Origin: G965277745 sp965277745
GTDB taxonomy: Bacteria; Pseudomonadota; Gammaproteobacteria; Cardiobacteriales; Cardiobacteriaceae
DNA: 64,000 bases
Assembly (NCBI GenBank): GCA_965277745.1
Contig: OZ255837.1
Coordinates: 1,922,001-1,986,000 of the forward strand
Direction of reading: 5' to 3'
Position numbers and translations under genes: made by a program. The notes beneath the pieces are model-generated. The model did no database searches. It was given only the letters and a program-made list of their open reading frames with translations, and was not told the origin of the DNA. This document shows, piece after piece, positions 1 to 9,128 of the stretch. Position 1 is the stretch's first letter; every line of letters starts with the position of its first letter.

Positions 1-2
1 AC

Positions 3-296
3 CCATCGGATTTATGTTTAATCCATGTTGATGGTGAGTCCATGGTTCCCACGTTGCAACACGGTGACGTGATCCTGCTGGATCGTCGGCAAGCACAGGT
101 GGTGCCGCGGGACGGTATTTATGTGTTGCGCATGGAAGAAAGCCTTCTGGTAAAGCACCTTCAGCGTCTCCCTGATCATAAGGTAAATGCAACCAGCGAT
201 AACCCTGCCTACGGTTCTTTTTCACTTTCTTTGGACGTCCAAAACGAAGACTTTACCATCATTGGTCGCTTGGTATGGATGAGCCGCTGCATATAG
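3..296 (+). CDS. S24/LexA-type repressor, C-terminal peptidase domain (5' truncated by window edge)
   Basis: The frame is open from the first bases of the window, so the true start lies upstream; the first in-frame ATG at 42 is internal. The visible part is the peptidase domain of an S24-family phage-type repressor. It has the serine motif DGESM followed by VPTL and HGD (residues about 11-21 of the visible frame), and a lysine in LLVKHL that fits the Ser/Lys autoproteolysis dyad. It ends in GRLVW, typical of the family's last strand. Such proteins repress phage or SOS genes and are inactivated by RecA-stimulated self-cleavage. The DNA-binding half is not visible. This may mark the edge of a prophage or phage remnant to the left. 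Confidence 0.85.
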   Translation, partial: PSDLCLIHVDGESMVPTLQHGDVILLDRRQAQVVPRDGIYVLRMEESLLVKHLQRLPDHKVNATSDNPAYGSFSLSLDVQNEDFTIIGRLVWMSRCI

Positions 297-510
297 TGAT
301 AACCAATTGTAAGGGATTTTCCGCAAGTAGCGACAAATAAGCTGCAAAACGCTCATTTTTCACCGGAATGATGACAAATATCGCACAAAAATAACCGTTT
401 TTCGACTATTTTTTGCAATTTTCCGTTTGCGCCGTGTTTTCTTCTTTTTCTTTTATTTTTAGCGCATTACGCCAAAATTTTCGCCGTTCCGCGTTAGACA
501 AATAAGGCAC
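297..510. other. AT-rich spacer, no gene seen
   Basis: This stretch between the repressor stop and the IS630 fragment is rich in A/T runs and unlike the GC-richer host genes. I see no convincing reading frame, RNA gene or clear terminator. Confidence 0.5.
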
Positions 511-792
511 CTCCCCACAGCAATTTCAATAGCGAGCAATGTCTTTCATGCGTGGATCAGCGACAAACTCATTTTCAACTTATCACCCGTTGTGGTGCTG
601 GTCATGGACAATGCCGCCTTTCACAAGCGCTATGACACCCGACAGGCAATCTCGGCTGCAGGGCATATCCTGGAATACCTCCCACCCTACAGTCCCGATC
701 TCAATCCGATTGAACACAAATGGGCGCAGGCAAAGGCGATCAGGAGAAAAACCGGAAAAGCAACACAAGAGATCTTCAAAAGGTCATTTTAA
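511..792 (+). pseudogene. IS630-family transposase, C-terminal remnant
   Basis: The frame reads through the C-terminal half of an IS630/Tc1-type DDE transposase. VLVMDNAAFHK (second catalytic Asp region) is followed by LEYLPPYSPDLNPIEHKWAQAK, where the final acidic residue (E of NPIE) sits. The stop is at 790-792. The N-terminal helix-turn-helix half and the first catalytic Asp are absent, so this piece cannot be active. It lies directly before an IS1595-type element inserted 9 bp after its stop. A matching N-terminal IS630 half is found at 43.5-44.0 kb, but in a different place and orientation. Confidence 0.8.
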
Positions 793-793
793 A

Positions 794-801
794 TTAAATA
801 A
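794..801. repeat. Target-site duplication, left copy
   Basis: ttaaataa, identical to 1520-1527 on the other side of the IS1016-like element. Confidence 0.85.
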
Positions 802-1519
802 GGGGATGTACCAGATAACACATAAAAGGTGTTATCATGAGCAGCATGAGGAAGAGTCGTTTAAGTAAGTACAAACAAGATCGCTTGTTGGAACATTTCG
901 TGGCTGGAACGACGGCCAGATGTGCGGCCTCACTTATCGGCGTGAATTTCAAAACCAGTGCCTACTATTTTCACCGGCTTCGCAAGCTGATTGCCAGCCA
1001 TCTCGAGCAAGAAAGTGATACGGTTTTCAGTGGTGAAATTGAAGTGGATGAAAGTTACTTTAGTGGTAATCGCAAGGGGAAGCGCGGTCGTGGGGTGGCA
1101 GGAAAAGTTCCGGTATTTGGCCTTCTCAAGCGTGGCGGGAAGGTCTACACGAAGGTTATCCCTGATACTTCTTCGGCGACATTATACCCGATCATCGTGC
1201 GCAAAGTTGTCCCTGACAGTATTGTCTATACTGACTGTTGTCGAGGCGATAACAGGGTGGATATTTGTGATTTCAAGCACTTGCGTATCAATCATGCCAG
1301 GTTGTTTGCAGACAAGGCAAATCATATCGACGGGATCGAGAACTTTTGGAGCCAGGCAAAGCGCCACATGGGTAAATTCAACGGTGTTCCAAAGGAGCAT
1401 TTTGGACTATTTTTGAAGGAATGTGAGTGGCGTTTTAATGACACCACTCCATCTTCTCAATTAATTCATTTAAAACAGTTGATTAAGGATAAATTGAATT
1501 GATTATCTGGTAAATCCCC
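802..1519 (+). mobile_element. Intact IS1595-family (IS1016-like) insertion sequence
   Basis: A 718-bp element carries one transposase. Its ends form inverted repeats: the left end reads ggggatgtaccagataa and the right end is the complement with one mismatch (ggggatttaccagataa). It is flanked by the exact 8-bp direct repeat ttaaataa at 794-801 and 1520-1527, the duplication length known for IS1595 elements. Size, ends and transposase all fit the IS1016 group found in Neisseria, Haemophilus and relatives. The perfect duplication implies recent insertion. Confidence 0.92.
837..1502 (+). CDS. IS1595-family transposase (ISXO2-like DDE domain)
   Basis: This 221-residue protein fills almost the whole 718-bp element. 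The N-terminal part (about 1-60) is a helix-turn-helix region. From about residue 65 an ISXO2-type domain begins with EIEVDESYFSG (first catalytic Asp and Glu), followed by GRGVAGKVPVFGLLKR. The second Asp lies in VYTDCCRGD, and IDGIENFWSQAKRHM supplies the Asn/Glu-containing last motif. Length and motifs fit a full IS1016-type transposase with no frameshift or stop, so the element could still move. Confidence 0.92.
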   Translation: MSSMRKSRLSKYKQDRLLEHFVAGTTARCAASLIGVNFKTSAYYFHRLRKLIASHLEQESDTVFSGEIEVDESYFSGNRKGKRGRGVAGKVPVFGLLKRGGKVYTKVIPDTSSATLYPIIVRKVVPDSIVYTDCCRGDNRVDICDFKHLRINHARLFADKANHIDGIENFWSQAKRHMGKFNGVPKEHFGLFLKECEWRFNDTTPSSQLIHLKQLIKDKLN

Positions 1520-1527
1520 TTAAATAA
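1520..1527. repeat. Target-site duplication, right copy
   Basis: ttaaataa, identical to 794-801. Together they define the element as 802-1519. Confidence 0.85.
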
Positions 1528-2054
1528 TAATGCTCAAGCTATAAAAAGAAAATTTTCCTGTCGATGAGGGACGAGAGAATCGGGGATCTTTCTTGCAGCA
1601 GGTTCGCGGTGAACGCAAAAGCGCCGCATGCCATTGAAGGGTTGCGCGTTCGCGGCGAAATCGTCTCGTTTTTCCCTCTTGACTCGCGCGCCGCGCTTTT
1701 CCCCGGTGAAATTGTTCCGCCTGAGAAGGAAAGGCGCGAAGAGAAGCCGCCTTGCAGGTTCGAAAATTGTTGTGGCGAAAATGTTTTGTGCTCCTTTCCC
1801 CAGCCACAGCAGGCGAGGTCTTTGCCTTGGTTTTGCCAATCAGCGGGCGACGATTTTTTTATCGCCAGGGCGTTTTGCGCCATTGCCGCATCCTTGATCA
1901 GCGCGGCGCAATTTGTTGTGCGGTAGATCCCGCGGCCGTGAGCGCTTGCCGGGAGGAAAACAGCGGATTGCTGTTTTTTCTCGGATACCTGGAGTCGGCG
2001 AGGGAAGCGCTGTCATAACGGCAACGAAGCGTTTCGGCAGCACCCTTCGAGGGG
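1528..2054. other. Intergenic region without recognisable gene
   Basis: This stretch of more than 500 bp between the IS and the hupB terminator has host-like GC. It contains overlapping open frames on both strands (longest about 120 codons, 1564-1926) but no recognisable domain, no clear ribosome-binding site and no coherent codon pattern. It may be decayed coding DNA. I do not support a gene here. Confidence 0.5.
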
Positions 2055-2078
2055 AAAAAGCGACCGAATGGCCGCTTT
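2055..2078 (-). terminator. Rho-independent terminator of hupB
   Basis: On the minus strand, 19 bp after the hupB stop, aaagcggcc pairs with ggtcgcttt (9 bp with one G-U) around the loop attc, followed by a run of T. Confidence 0.8.
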
Positions 2079-2096
2079 AAAATAACAGACGGGGCC

Positions 2097-2372
2097 TTAT
2101 TTGTTTAGCGCGTCTTTCAGTTTTTTACCCGCTTTGAAAGCCGGGCTGGTGCTCGCGGAAATGTGGATGGTTTTACCCGTCTGCGGATTGCGTCCGGTAC
2201 GGGCGGAGCGCTTGCGGGTTTCAAACGTCCCAAAGCCAATCAAGGTGACTTTTTCTCCTTTGGCCAGGGTCTTCGTGACGTTGTCGATAAACGCATCGAT
2301 GGCTTTTCCCGCCTGCGCTTTACTGATATCGGCCGCACCTGCAATGGCTTCGGTTAGTTCCGTTTTATTCAT
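2097..2372 (-). CDS. hupB: DNA-binding protein HU-beta
   Basis: This 91-residue nucleoid protein matches the usual HU length. It starts MNKTELTEAIA. The core TLIGFGTFE and the arm RSARTGRNPQTGKTI carry the DNA-binding beta-ribbon with the Arg-Asn-Pro tip, and the end FKAGKKLKDALN is typical. HU dimers bend and compact DNA. It follows lon on the same strand, the same order as in many gammaproteobacteria, but has its own strong promoter (2431-2459) and terminator (2055-2078), so it can be expressed separately. The gap from the lon stop is about 200 bp. Confidence 0.96.
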   Translation of the reverse strand: MNKTELTEAIAGAADISKAQAGKAIDAFIDNVTKTLAKGEKVTLIGFGTFETRKRSARTGRNPQTGKTIHISASTSPAFKAGKKLKDALNK

Positions 2373-2430
2373 GATTTTCCTTTGAGTTGTGAGTTAGCAA
2401 AAAGTGGTGCGCAGCACCAACGAATATGAT

Positions 2431-2459
2431 TTTATACTGGCCTTGGCAGGGGCTGTCAA
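2431..2459 (-). promoter_or_regulatory. Sigma-70 promoter of hupB
   Basis: On the minus strand TTGACA (2454-2459) and TATAAA (2431-2436) are separated by 17 bp, about 60 bp before the hupB start. A short GC hairpin (ggtgc/gcacc) lies in the leader at 2405-2417. Confidence 0.75.
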
Positions 2460-2574
2460 ACATTTTCGCATTAAAATCGCCATAAATACAGTAGGAAAGC
2501 AAAAAAAATGCCATTATCGAAGGAATCTTTTGTTTTAAATTTCTTAAAAATCAATCCCTTGCTTTCCGATGACT

Positions 2575-4962
2575 TCAGCAATGCCCAAGAGTCGGATTGT
2601 TCACCGCAGCGCCTGCGAAATGTGTCGGACGTGCTGGAATACGCACCTTGAACGGCGCGTGATCCGCGCAGAACGCCCGGGCGAATACCTCGTCGATATG
2701 GGCGACGGGAACGATTTCCAGCGCCGAGAGTATCTCTTTGGGCATGTCACGCAAGTCTTTGACATTTTCCGCCGGAATCAGAACCGTTTTCAGATGTCCG
2801 CGCTGCGCCGCCAGGAGTTTTTCCTTCAAACCGCCGATGGCGAGGACGCGTCCGCGCAGAGTGATTTCTCCGGTCATCGCCAGATTACCGTACACCGGCT
2901 GCTTGCTCAATGCGGAGAGCAGGGCGCTCGCCATGCCGATGCCCGCGCTGGGGCCATCTTTCGGTGTGGCGCCTTCCGGCAAGTGCATATGGATGTCATA
3001 GTTGGAGAAGCGAAACGCCTCGTCGTGTTCATCAAGATAACCACGTACGACCGACATTGCCGCCTGAATCGATTCCTGCATGACTTCACCCAGCTGACCG
3101 GTGCAGGTCAACCGTCCCTTGCCCGAGAAGGCGGTGCTTTCGATTTGCAGGAGTTCGCCGCCGACGGATGTCCAGGCAAGGCCGGTGACGCTACCGATTT
3201 TCGGTTCGCGATCTTCCTCGCTGCGATGAAATTTCGCCACGCCGAGAAAATCGTCGAGGTTGTTTGTATCCACCACGATGGCGGTGGTATTGTGATCAAG
3301 CAGTTTGCGCACGCTTTTGCGCGCGAGCTTTCCGATTTCGCGTTCGAGATTGCGCACGCCCGCTTCGCGCGTGTAGTCCTCGATCACGGTGTCAAGGAGG
3401 CCTTCGGCAAGGCGGAATTCCTTTTTCTTCAAGGCGTTTTCCTTGCGCTGTCTCGGTACGATGTAGCGCTCGGCGATCTGGATTTTTTCCTGCGTCGTGT
3501 AGCCAGGCAGGCGGATGATTTCCATACGATCTAGCAGCGGGCCGGGAATGTTGAGCGTGTTGGCCGTGGCGATGAACAGCACTTTGGATAGATCGATATC
3601 GCTTTCCAGATAGTGGTCGTTGAAGGTGTTGTTTTGTGCCGGATCAAGTACTTCAAGGAGGGCGGAAGCCGGATCGCCGCGATAGTCGTTGCCGAGCTTG
3701 TCGATTTCATCGAGGAGGATGAGCGGGTTGTTGCTCCCCAGTTTGCACAGCTTTTGCACGATTTTGCCCGGCAAGGCGCCGATGTAGGTACGACGGTGTC
3801 CGCGGATTTCCGCTTCGTCGTGCATACCGCCCAAGGAAATACGGTCGAAGTCGCGCCCGGTCGCCTCGGCGATGGATTTGCCGAGCGAGGTTTTGCCGAC
3901 TCCGGGCGGGCCGACCAGGCAGATGATCGGCCCTTTGCCGCCGCGATTACGCTTTTGTACGGCGAGGTATTCGAGAATACGTTCCTTGACGTCTTGTAAC
4001 CCATAGTGATCGCGGTCGAGGATGGTTTCGGCGCGTTCCAGATTGTACTGGGCGCGACGTCGCCGCGACCATGGGAAATCTATCATCCATTCGAGGTAAT
4101 TACGAATCACGTTGGCTTCCGCGGACAACGCCGACATTTGCTTGAGCTTGCCGAGTTCACCCAAGGCTTTTTTCTGCGCTGCGTCCGGCATTTTGGCTTC
4201 CTGAATCCGCTTTTCCAGCGTTTCGATTTCATTCTGCGCTTCATCGAGTTCGCCGAGTTCTTTCTGAATCGCCTTGATTTTCTCGTTCAGATAATATTCA
4301 CGCTGGTTACGTTCCATTTGCGCTTTGACGCGTTTTTTGATGCTACGGTCCAGTTCGAATTCTTCCTGCGCCTGGGCGAGCAACATGAGCACACGATGAA
4401 TGCGTTCGGCGACATTGGTCAGGCCGAGCAGATGCACCCGCTCTTCGATGGGGAGGTCCATGTGGGCGGCGATCGTGTCCGCGATGCGTCCTGGTTCGGT
4501 GATTTGACGCAGGGATTCGAGTAATTCTTCACCGTTACGCTCATGCGCTTTCAGATAGTCGCCAAACTGTTCGATAGCCACGGAGAGGGTGCTTTTGCGT
4601 TCTTCCTCGATAAGACTGTCTGTCTCCGCAAGGGGAATTTTCGCGCCCCTAAAAGTGTCTGTCTCGCTTTGCCGGTCGATCTTGACGCGCTCGATTCCTT
4701 CGACGAGTACCTTGACGGTGCCGTCACTCAGTTTGGCCATTTGCACGATGCGCCCGAAGGTGCCGATCGTATGGAGATCGGACAACTTTGGCTCCCCGAT
4801 TTTTGGATCGCGTTGCGGCACGAGCAAGAGTTCCTGATCGGCCGCCATTGCGGTATCCAGCGCTGTGATCGATTTCTTGCGTCCGACGAAAAGCGGGACG
4901 ATGATGTTCGGATAGACGACGACATCACGTAACGGTAAGATAGGATAGAGTCTATTGTTCAT
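2575..4962 (-). CDS. lon: ATP-dependent protease Lon
   Basis: A 795-residue cytosolic AAA+ serine protease that degrades misfolded and regulatory proteins. The N-terminal substrate-binding LON domain (about 1-200) begins LYPILPLRDVVVYP. Walker A GPPGVGKTS is at about 351-359 and Walker B LILLDEID near 414-421. In the peptidase domain the catalytic Ser is in KDGPSAG (about residue 672) and the catalytic Lys in GRVLAIGGLKEK (about 713). Length fits family norms (E. coli about 784). The last 30 residues are variable. It starts 11 bp after the clpX stop, so clpP-clpX-lon probably form one operon. No heat-shock promoter is obvious in the short gap. Confidence 0.97.
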   Translation of the reverse strand: MNNRLYPILPLRDVVVYPNIIVPLFVGRKKSITALDTAMAADQELLLVPQRDPKIGEPKLSDLHTIGTFGRIVQMAKLSDGTVKVLVEGIERVKIDRQSETDTFRGAKIPLAETDSLIEEERKSTLSVAIEQFGDYLKAHERNGEELLESLRQITEPGRIADTIAAHMDLPIEERVHLLGLTNVAERIHRVLMLLAQAQEEFELDRSIKKRVKAQMERNQREYYLNEKIKAIQKELGELDEAQNEIETLEKRIQEAKMPDAAQKKALGELGKLKQMSALSAEANVIRNYLEWMIDFPWSRRRRAQYNLERAETILDRDHYGLQDVKERILEYLAVQKRNRGGKGPIICLVGPPGVGKTSLGKSIAEATGRDFDRISLGGMHDEAEIRGHRRTYIGALPGKIVQKLCKLGSNNPLILLDEIDKLGNDYRGDPASALLEVLDPAQNNTFNDHYLESDIDLSKVLFIATANTLNIPGPLLDRMEIIRLPGYTTQEKIQIAERYIVPRQRKENALKKKEFRLAEGLLDTVIEDYTREAGVRNLEREIGKLARKSVRKLLDHNTTAIVVDTNNLDDFLGVAKFHRSEEDREPKIGSVTGLAWTSVGGELLQIESTAFSGKGRLTCTGQLGEVMQESIQAAMSVVRGYLDEHDEAFRFSNYDIHMHLPEGATPKDGPSAGIGMASALLSALSKQPVYGNLAMTGEITLRGRVLAIGGLKEKLLAAQRGHLKTVLIPAENVKDLRDMPKEILSALEIVPVAHIDEVFARAFCADHAPFKVRIPARPTHFAGAAVNNPTLGHC

Positions 4963-4973
4963 GTCTTTGTCTC

Positions 4974-6233
4974 TCAGGCGGATTTTTTCAATAAGGTCGG
5001 GGTGCTTCCGTGATTGACGTTGTCTTTGCTGATCATCACTTTTTCCACCCCTTCGATGCTCGGCAGATCGAACATGGTGTCGAGCAGCAGTTGTTCGACG
5101 ATCGAACGTAAACCGCGGGCGCCGGTTTTACGTGCAACGGATTTTTCCGCGATCGCGTGTAAGGCGGGCGGCTCGAATTCCAAGGTGATGTTTTCGTAGG
5201 CGAAGATTTTTTTGAACTGGCGGACGATCGCGTTTTTTGGTTCGGTGAGAATGCGCACCAGGGCGGCTTCATCAAGTGTTTCGAGGATGGTGACGATCGG
5301 AAGACGGCCGACGAATTCCGGAATCAGTCCGAATTTGATCAGATCTTCCGGTTCCACCTGTTGCAGGATGTTGGTGTTCTCTGCATTCTTGTCGTTCTTG
5401 CTGTGTATGGTGGCGCCGAAGCCGATTCCCCCTTGGTCGATGCGTTTGGAGATGATCTTTTCCAGGCCGGCGAACGCGCCGCCGCAGATGAAGAGAATGT
5501 TGCCCGTATCGACTTGGGTCATTTCCTGTTGTGGATGTTTCCGTCCCCCCTGTGGCGGCACCGCGGCGAGCGTGCCCTCGATCAGCTTCAGCAGGGCCTG
5601 CTGCACGCCTTCACCGGAGACGTCGCGGGTGATCGAGACGTTTTCTCCCTTGCGCGCGATTTTGTCGATTTCGTCGATATAGATGATGCCGCTTTCCGCG
5701 CGTGTCACGTCGCCGTCACAGTTAAGCAGTAGTTTCTGGATGATCGTTTCGACGTCCTCTCCGACATAGCCAGCTTCGGTCAGCGCGGTCGCGTCGGCAA
5801 TCGCAAACGGCACGTCGAGGCATTTGGCGAGCGTCTGTGCGAGCAGCGTTTTACCACAACCGGTAGAGCCGATCATCAAAATATTGCTTTTCGCGATCTC
5901 GACGTCGTCTTCGTTTTCCGCATTCATGGACAAGCGTTTGTAATGGTTGTAAACGGCTACGGAAAGAGCTTTTTTCGCGTTATCCTGGCCAATGATGTAC
6001 TCATCGAGAAACGCTTTGATTTCGTGCGGCGTCGGCAGTTTTTCGCCAAGTTCGCTCTGTTCCCGACTCTCTTTCTGCGCAGGGTGCTCGCCGACGTCCT
6101 CACTCAATATGTCGTCGCACAGTAAAATGCATTCGTCGCAGATATAGACGCCGTCTGGGCCGGCGATCAGGCGGCGTACGGTGTCTTCGGATTTGTTGCA
6201 AAACGAGCAATGCGGTGTGCTGCCCTCGGTCAT
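4974..6233 (-). CDS. clpX: ClpX, ATP-dependent Clp protease ATP-binding subunit
   Basis: A 419-residue AAA+ unfoldase that recognises substrates and feeds them into ClpP. The zinc-binding domain has Cys 9, 12, 32 and 35. Then come Walker A GSTGCGKTLLA, the pore loop GYVG and the RKGENVSITRD loop. The start is set at 6233 because a GGAG box lies 9 bp upstream and the length then matches E. coli (424). A longer frame to 6299 adds 22 unlikely residues. It lies between clpP (85 bp gap) and lon (11 bp gap), the standard gammaproteobacterial order. Confidence 0.96.
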   Translation of the reverse strand: MTEGSTPHCSFCNKSEDTVRRLIAGPDGVYICDECILLCDDILSEDVGEHPAQKESREQSELGEKLPTPHEIKAFLDEYIIGQDNAKKALSVAVYNHYKRLSMNAENEDDVEIAKSNILMIGSTGCGKTLLAQTLAKCLDVPFAIADATALTEAGYVGEDVETIIQKLLLNCDGDVTRAESGIIYIDEIDKIARKGENVSITRDVSGEGVQQALLKLIEGTLAAVPPQGGRKHPQQEMTQVDTGNILFICGGAFAGLEKIISKRIDQGGIGFGATIHSKNDKNAENTNILQQVEPEDLIKFGLIPEFVGRLPIVTILETLDEAALVRILTEPKNAIVRQFKKIFAYENITLEFEPPALHAIAEKSVARKTGARGLRSIVEQLLLDTMFDLPSIEGVEKVMISKDNVNHGSTPTLLKKSA

Positions 6234-6318
6234 GACGGTTTTCTCCAAATGGAAGGCGTTTCTTGCCTCGTCAATGGGGGAAGGAAAAGTAAATCTCAAG
6301 TTCCCGAAACAGGCGCGG

Positions 6319-6930
6319 TCAATTCCGCAGGCGTCCGCGCTCGGTCAAGATTCGATCGATCAGACCATATTCCCTCGCGCGTTCGGCGCTCATGAAGTTG
6401 TCGCGTTCAGTATCGCGGGCGATGGTTTCGATTCCTTGCCCACTGTGCTTGGCGAGCAGTTCATTAAGCCGTTCCCGGATAAAGAGGATTTCGCGCGCGT
6501 GGATGTCGATATCGCTTGCTTGACCGCGAAAGCCGCCGAGCGGCTGGTGGATCATGATCCGCGCGTTGGGCAGGGCGAAACGTTTCCCATGGGTCCCCGC
6601 GCCGAGCAAAAAGGCGCCCATCGAGGCGGCCTGTCCGAGCACCATCGTGCTGACATCCGGTTGAATGAACTGCATCGTATCGTAGATCGACATCCCGGAG
6701 GTGACCGATCCGCCCGGTGAATTGATATAGAAATGAATGTCTTGATCCGGGTTTTCCGCTTCCAGAAAAAGCAATTGCGCGACCACGAGATTCGCGGTCG
6801 CGTCGTTGACTTCCCCGACCAGAAAAACCACCCGTTCCTTGAGCAGGCGGGAGTAGATGTCGAAAGCGCGCTCTCCGCGGCCGGTTTGCTCGACAACCAT
6901 CGGAATCGGGATATGATTGGCAATGTCCAT
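6319..6930 (-). CDS. clpP: ClpP, ATP-dependent Clp protease proteolytic subunit
   Basis: A 203-residue serine peptidase that forms a double heptameric ring with ClpX (and ClpA). The catalytic Ser is at 103 in GQAASMGA and the His at 128 in IMIHQPLGG; the Asp lies in the RDTERDNF segment. YINSPGGSV marks the oxyanion region. Length is normal (E. coli 207). It is first in the clpP-clpX-lon run. A 126-bp gap to tig upstream leaves room for its own promoter. Confidence 0.97.
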   Translation of the reverse strand: MDIANHIPIPMVVEQTGRGERAFDIYSRLLKERVVFLVGEVNDATANLVVAQLLFLEAENPDQDIHFYINSPGGSVTSGMSIYDTMQFIQPDVSTMVLGQAASMGAFLLGAGTHGKRFALPNARIMIHQPLGGFRGQASDIDIHAREILFIRERLNELLAKHSGQGIETIARDTERDNFMSAERAREYGLIDRILTERGRLRN

Positions 6931-7056
6931 GAAGGCTCCGTCACTGAATGGATTTTATTGACCCGAGCCATTGTAGCAGGAGGCGCAAGTCGGCGGCGAT
7001 AAGGAGAAGAAGAAAAAAGTGACCGCGATCGCTCTCGATTTTTCTCCAAAAAACAC

Positions 7057-8376
7057 TTAGTGACGGACTTGGCGTTCGATCGCCATCACTTCCTGGAACG
7101 TTTTTACTTCTTCACTGACCGTGGCGGTGGCGTAGAGTTGATCGATCAACTGTTCTTCGAGAATGGTGGATTCAAGATCGATTCTCGCCTGTCGATCGTT
7201 GTAATATTTGTTTTTGAATTGCACTGGATCTTCGTAGGTCGAGGCGATGCTGTCCAAACGCGCGTTCACTCGATCGCGATCCAATTCGATATTGCGTTCT
7301 TCGAACAGTTTGCCGAGCAACAAGCTAAGTTGCAGGCGCCGTTTGGCCGTGGGCGCGAAAAGTTGCTGGAGCTTAAGATAGCGTTCTTTTTCACCGGTGA
7401 TCTGTTTGTTTGGAGATATTTCCTCGATCATGCGATCGATTTCGCGGCTTAACAGGGCCTGCGGAACGACTTGATCGCTGTTGTGTTGCCAAATGGCGTC
7501 GAGAAGACGCCTCCGGCGAATGCGGCGATTGGCTTTTTCCAGTTCGCGCGCCATGTTTTCGTAAATGGATTTTCTAAGTGCGGCGATATCGCCGCCGGCA
7601 ATGGTGAATTTTTCGATGAACGCCGCGTCGAGTTCGGGTAGATGCATCCGTTCCACCTGCTTCACGTGAACCGTGAAATGCGCCGTTTTGCCGGCGAGCG
7701 CATCGTCGAGGTAATCCTTCGGAAACGGGGTGTCGAAACTTTTCTTTTCTCCGCTTTTCACGCTCTTGAGATTTTCTTCGAAATCGGGCAAAAATTGGCC
7801 TTCCCCGAGGAGGATGCTGATGTTATCACCGTTGCTGCCAGCAAAGCTTTTGCCGTCGATCTCGCCGACGAAATCGACCGTCACCCGGTCATTTTCCCGC
7901 GCCGCCTCTTCGCTCGCGTGGAACGTGGCCTCCTGACGGCGTAGGGATGCGATCATCGTATCGATGTCTTGCGCGGTGATTTCGGTTTTCGGGAGAGTGA
8001 CGGCGAGCGCATCAAGCCCTTTTACCTGTATTTCCGGTAACACTTCGAATACGGCCGCGAATTTCAGCGCTTCTCCTTCTTCGCCGCCGCTGATCAACTT
8101 GATTTCCGGTTGCGCGACGGGGGCGTAATCGCTGTTTTCCATGGCCTTGCGATATGCCTCGTCGATTTCTTTACCGAGAACATCCTGACGGGTACTCGCG
8201 CCATAACGCTGTTTGAGCAGATGGGGCGGAACTTTTCCGCGGCGAAAGCCATCGATTCGGACGCGGGGGCGTAGTTCCTGTAAGCGTTTCGCGACGGCGC
8301 GATCGATTTTTTCCGCGCCAATTTCAATAGTCAGTTTGTGGGCCAGGCCTTCTAGCTTCTCGACACAAGATTCCAT
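7057..8376 (-). CDS. tig: Trigger factor (ribosome-associated peptidyl-prolyl isomerase)
   Basis: A 439-residue chaperone at the ribosome exit tunnel. The N-terminal domain has the ribosome-docking signature GFRRGKVP near residues 46-53. A central FKBP-type domain follows (VTVDFVGEIDGKSF...). The C-terminal chaperone arms are helical. The start at 8376 is preferred: an AGGA box lies just upstream and it matches the family N-terminus. The open frame continues 43 codons further upstream, but only because it reads through the tRNA-Leu gene. Tig upstream of clpP-clpX-lon is a classic quality-control arrangement. Confidence 0.96.
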   Translation of the reverse strand: MESCVEKLEGLAHKLTIEIGAEKIDRAVAKRLQELRPRVRIDGFRRGKVPPHLLKQRYGASTRQDVLGKEIDEAYRKAMENSDYAPVAQPEIKLISGGEEGEALKFAAVFEVLPEIQVKGLDALAVTLPKTEITAQDIDTMIASLRRQEATFHASEEAARENDRVTVDFVGEIDGKSFAGSNGDNISILLGEGQFLPDFEENLKSVKSGEKKSFDTPFPKDYLDDALAGKTAHFTVHVKQVERMHLPELDAAFIEKFTIAGGDIAALRKSIYENMARELEKANRRIRRRRLLDAIWQHNSDQVVPQALLSREIDRMIEEISPNKQITGEKERYLKLQQLFAPTAKRRLQLSLLLGKLFEERNIELDRDRVNARLDSIASTYEDPVQFKNKYYNDRQARIDLESTILEEQLIDQLYATATVSEEVKTFQEVMAIERQVRH

Positions 8377-8426
8377 GCTTTCCTCAGTGAACGCTCCGGT
8401 AAAAAAGGCGGGCCGATGCGACGTCT

Positions 8427-8511
<85 letters not shown>

Positions 8512-8551
8512 ATAAACGGGCCAGAAATGACTCGCCTCGACTAAGGGGGAT

Positions 8552-8579
8552 ATTATACGCGCGGGGAAGGGAGAAGCAA
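8552..8579 (-). promoter_or_regulatory. Sigma-70 promoter for tRNA-Leu (and probably tig)
   Basis: On the minus strand TTGCTT (8574-8579) and a perfect TATAAT (8552-8557) are spaced by 16 bp. The -10 is followed by a C-rich stretch resembling the discriminators of stringently controlled stable-RNA promoters. The tRNA begins about 40 bp downstream. Confidence 0.7.
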
Positions 8580-8771
8580 GCTGGCCAAAGGCGCCGTGAA
8601 TCGGGAGTATTCCGCTTGCGCGCGCAAGTATAGCCTTTTTACTGAATTACGGCGGCGGAATTTTCCTGGTGATTACGTAAGTGGGCTACCTCGTCGATAC
8701 TTTTTCTTCACAAACTATAGATGCTTTGCTACCTTTGCAAGTCGTGCCGATAATGACAAAAGGAGTTAACG

Positions 8772-9062
8772 ATGCAATTCAACCTCACAGGGAAGCATCT
8801 CGATATCAGCCTGGCGATGCGTGAATATGTCGAAGAAATACTCGAGCAACTGGGCAACACCTATCACCTGATTACCAGTGCACAGGTGACACTACAAATT
8901 GAAAAACATGAGAAAATCGCTGAAGCGACGCTGCGTATCGCAAACGACAACGACATTCATGGCGATGCCCGCCACACCGACATGTATGCGGCGATCGACC
9001 AGCTTGCGGACAAGCTGGAAAAGCAATTGTTACGCCTCAAGGAGAAGCATGAGGCGCGTTGA
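8772..9062 (+). CDS. hpf: Ribosome hibernation promoting factor, short form (HPF/YfiA family)
   Basis: This 96-residue protein matches short HPF: MQFNLTGKHLDIS start, beta-alpha-beta fold, central KHEKIAEATLRIAND, and an end rich in Lys/Arg. It binds the 30S decoding region and helps form 100S ribosomes in stationary phase. An aggag box lies 6-7 bp before the ATG. In many proteobacteria hpf follows rpoN; here it stands alone, upstream of an unknown ATPase and metA, after a 260-bp spacer that includes a GC palindrome (8615-8628) and T run. Confidence 0.9.
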   Translation: MQFNLTGKHLDISLAMREYVEEILEQLGNTYHLITSAQVTLQIEKHEKIAEATLRIANDNDIHGDARHTDMYAAIDQLADKLEKQLLRLKEKHEAR

Positions 9063-9128
9063 GCCGGACAGGCGGGAGAGAAAAAATTTTGTCTCGATGG
9101 ATCGGCGACACGGAAAGACGACCGAAAA

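Noticed and set aside
1564..1926. 120-codon ORF after the IS1016-like element
   Set aside because: No ribosome site, no domain, competing frames of equal quality.
2569..3534. Long open frame (321 codons) opposite lon
   Set aside because: It is a mirror of the GC-rich lon gene; no motif and wholly antisense to a certain gene.
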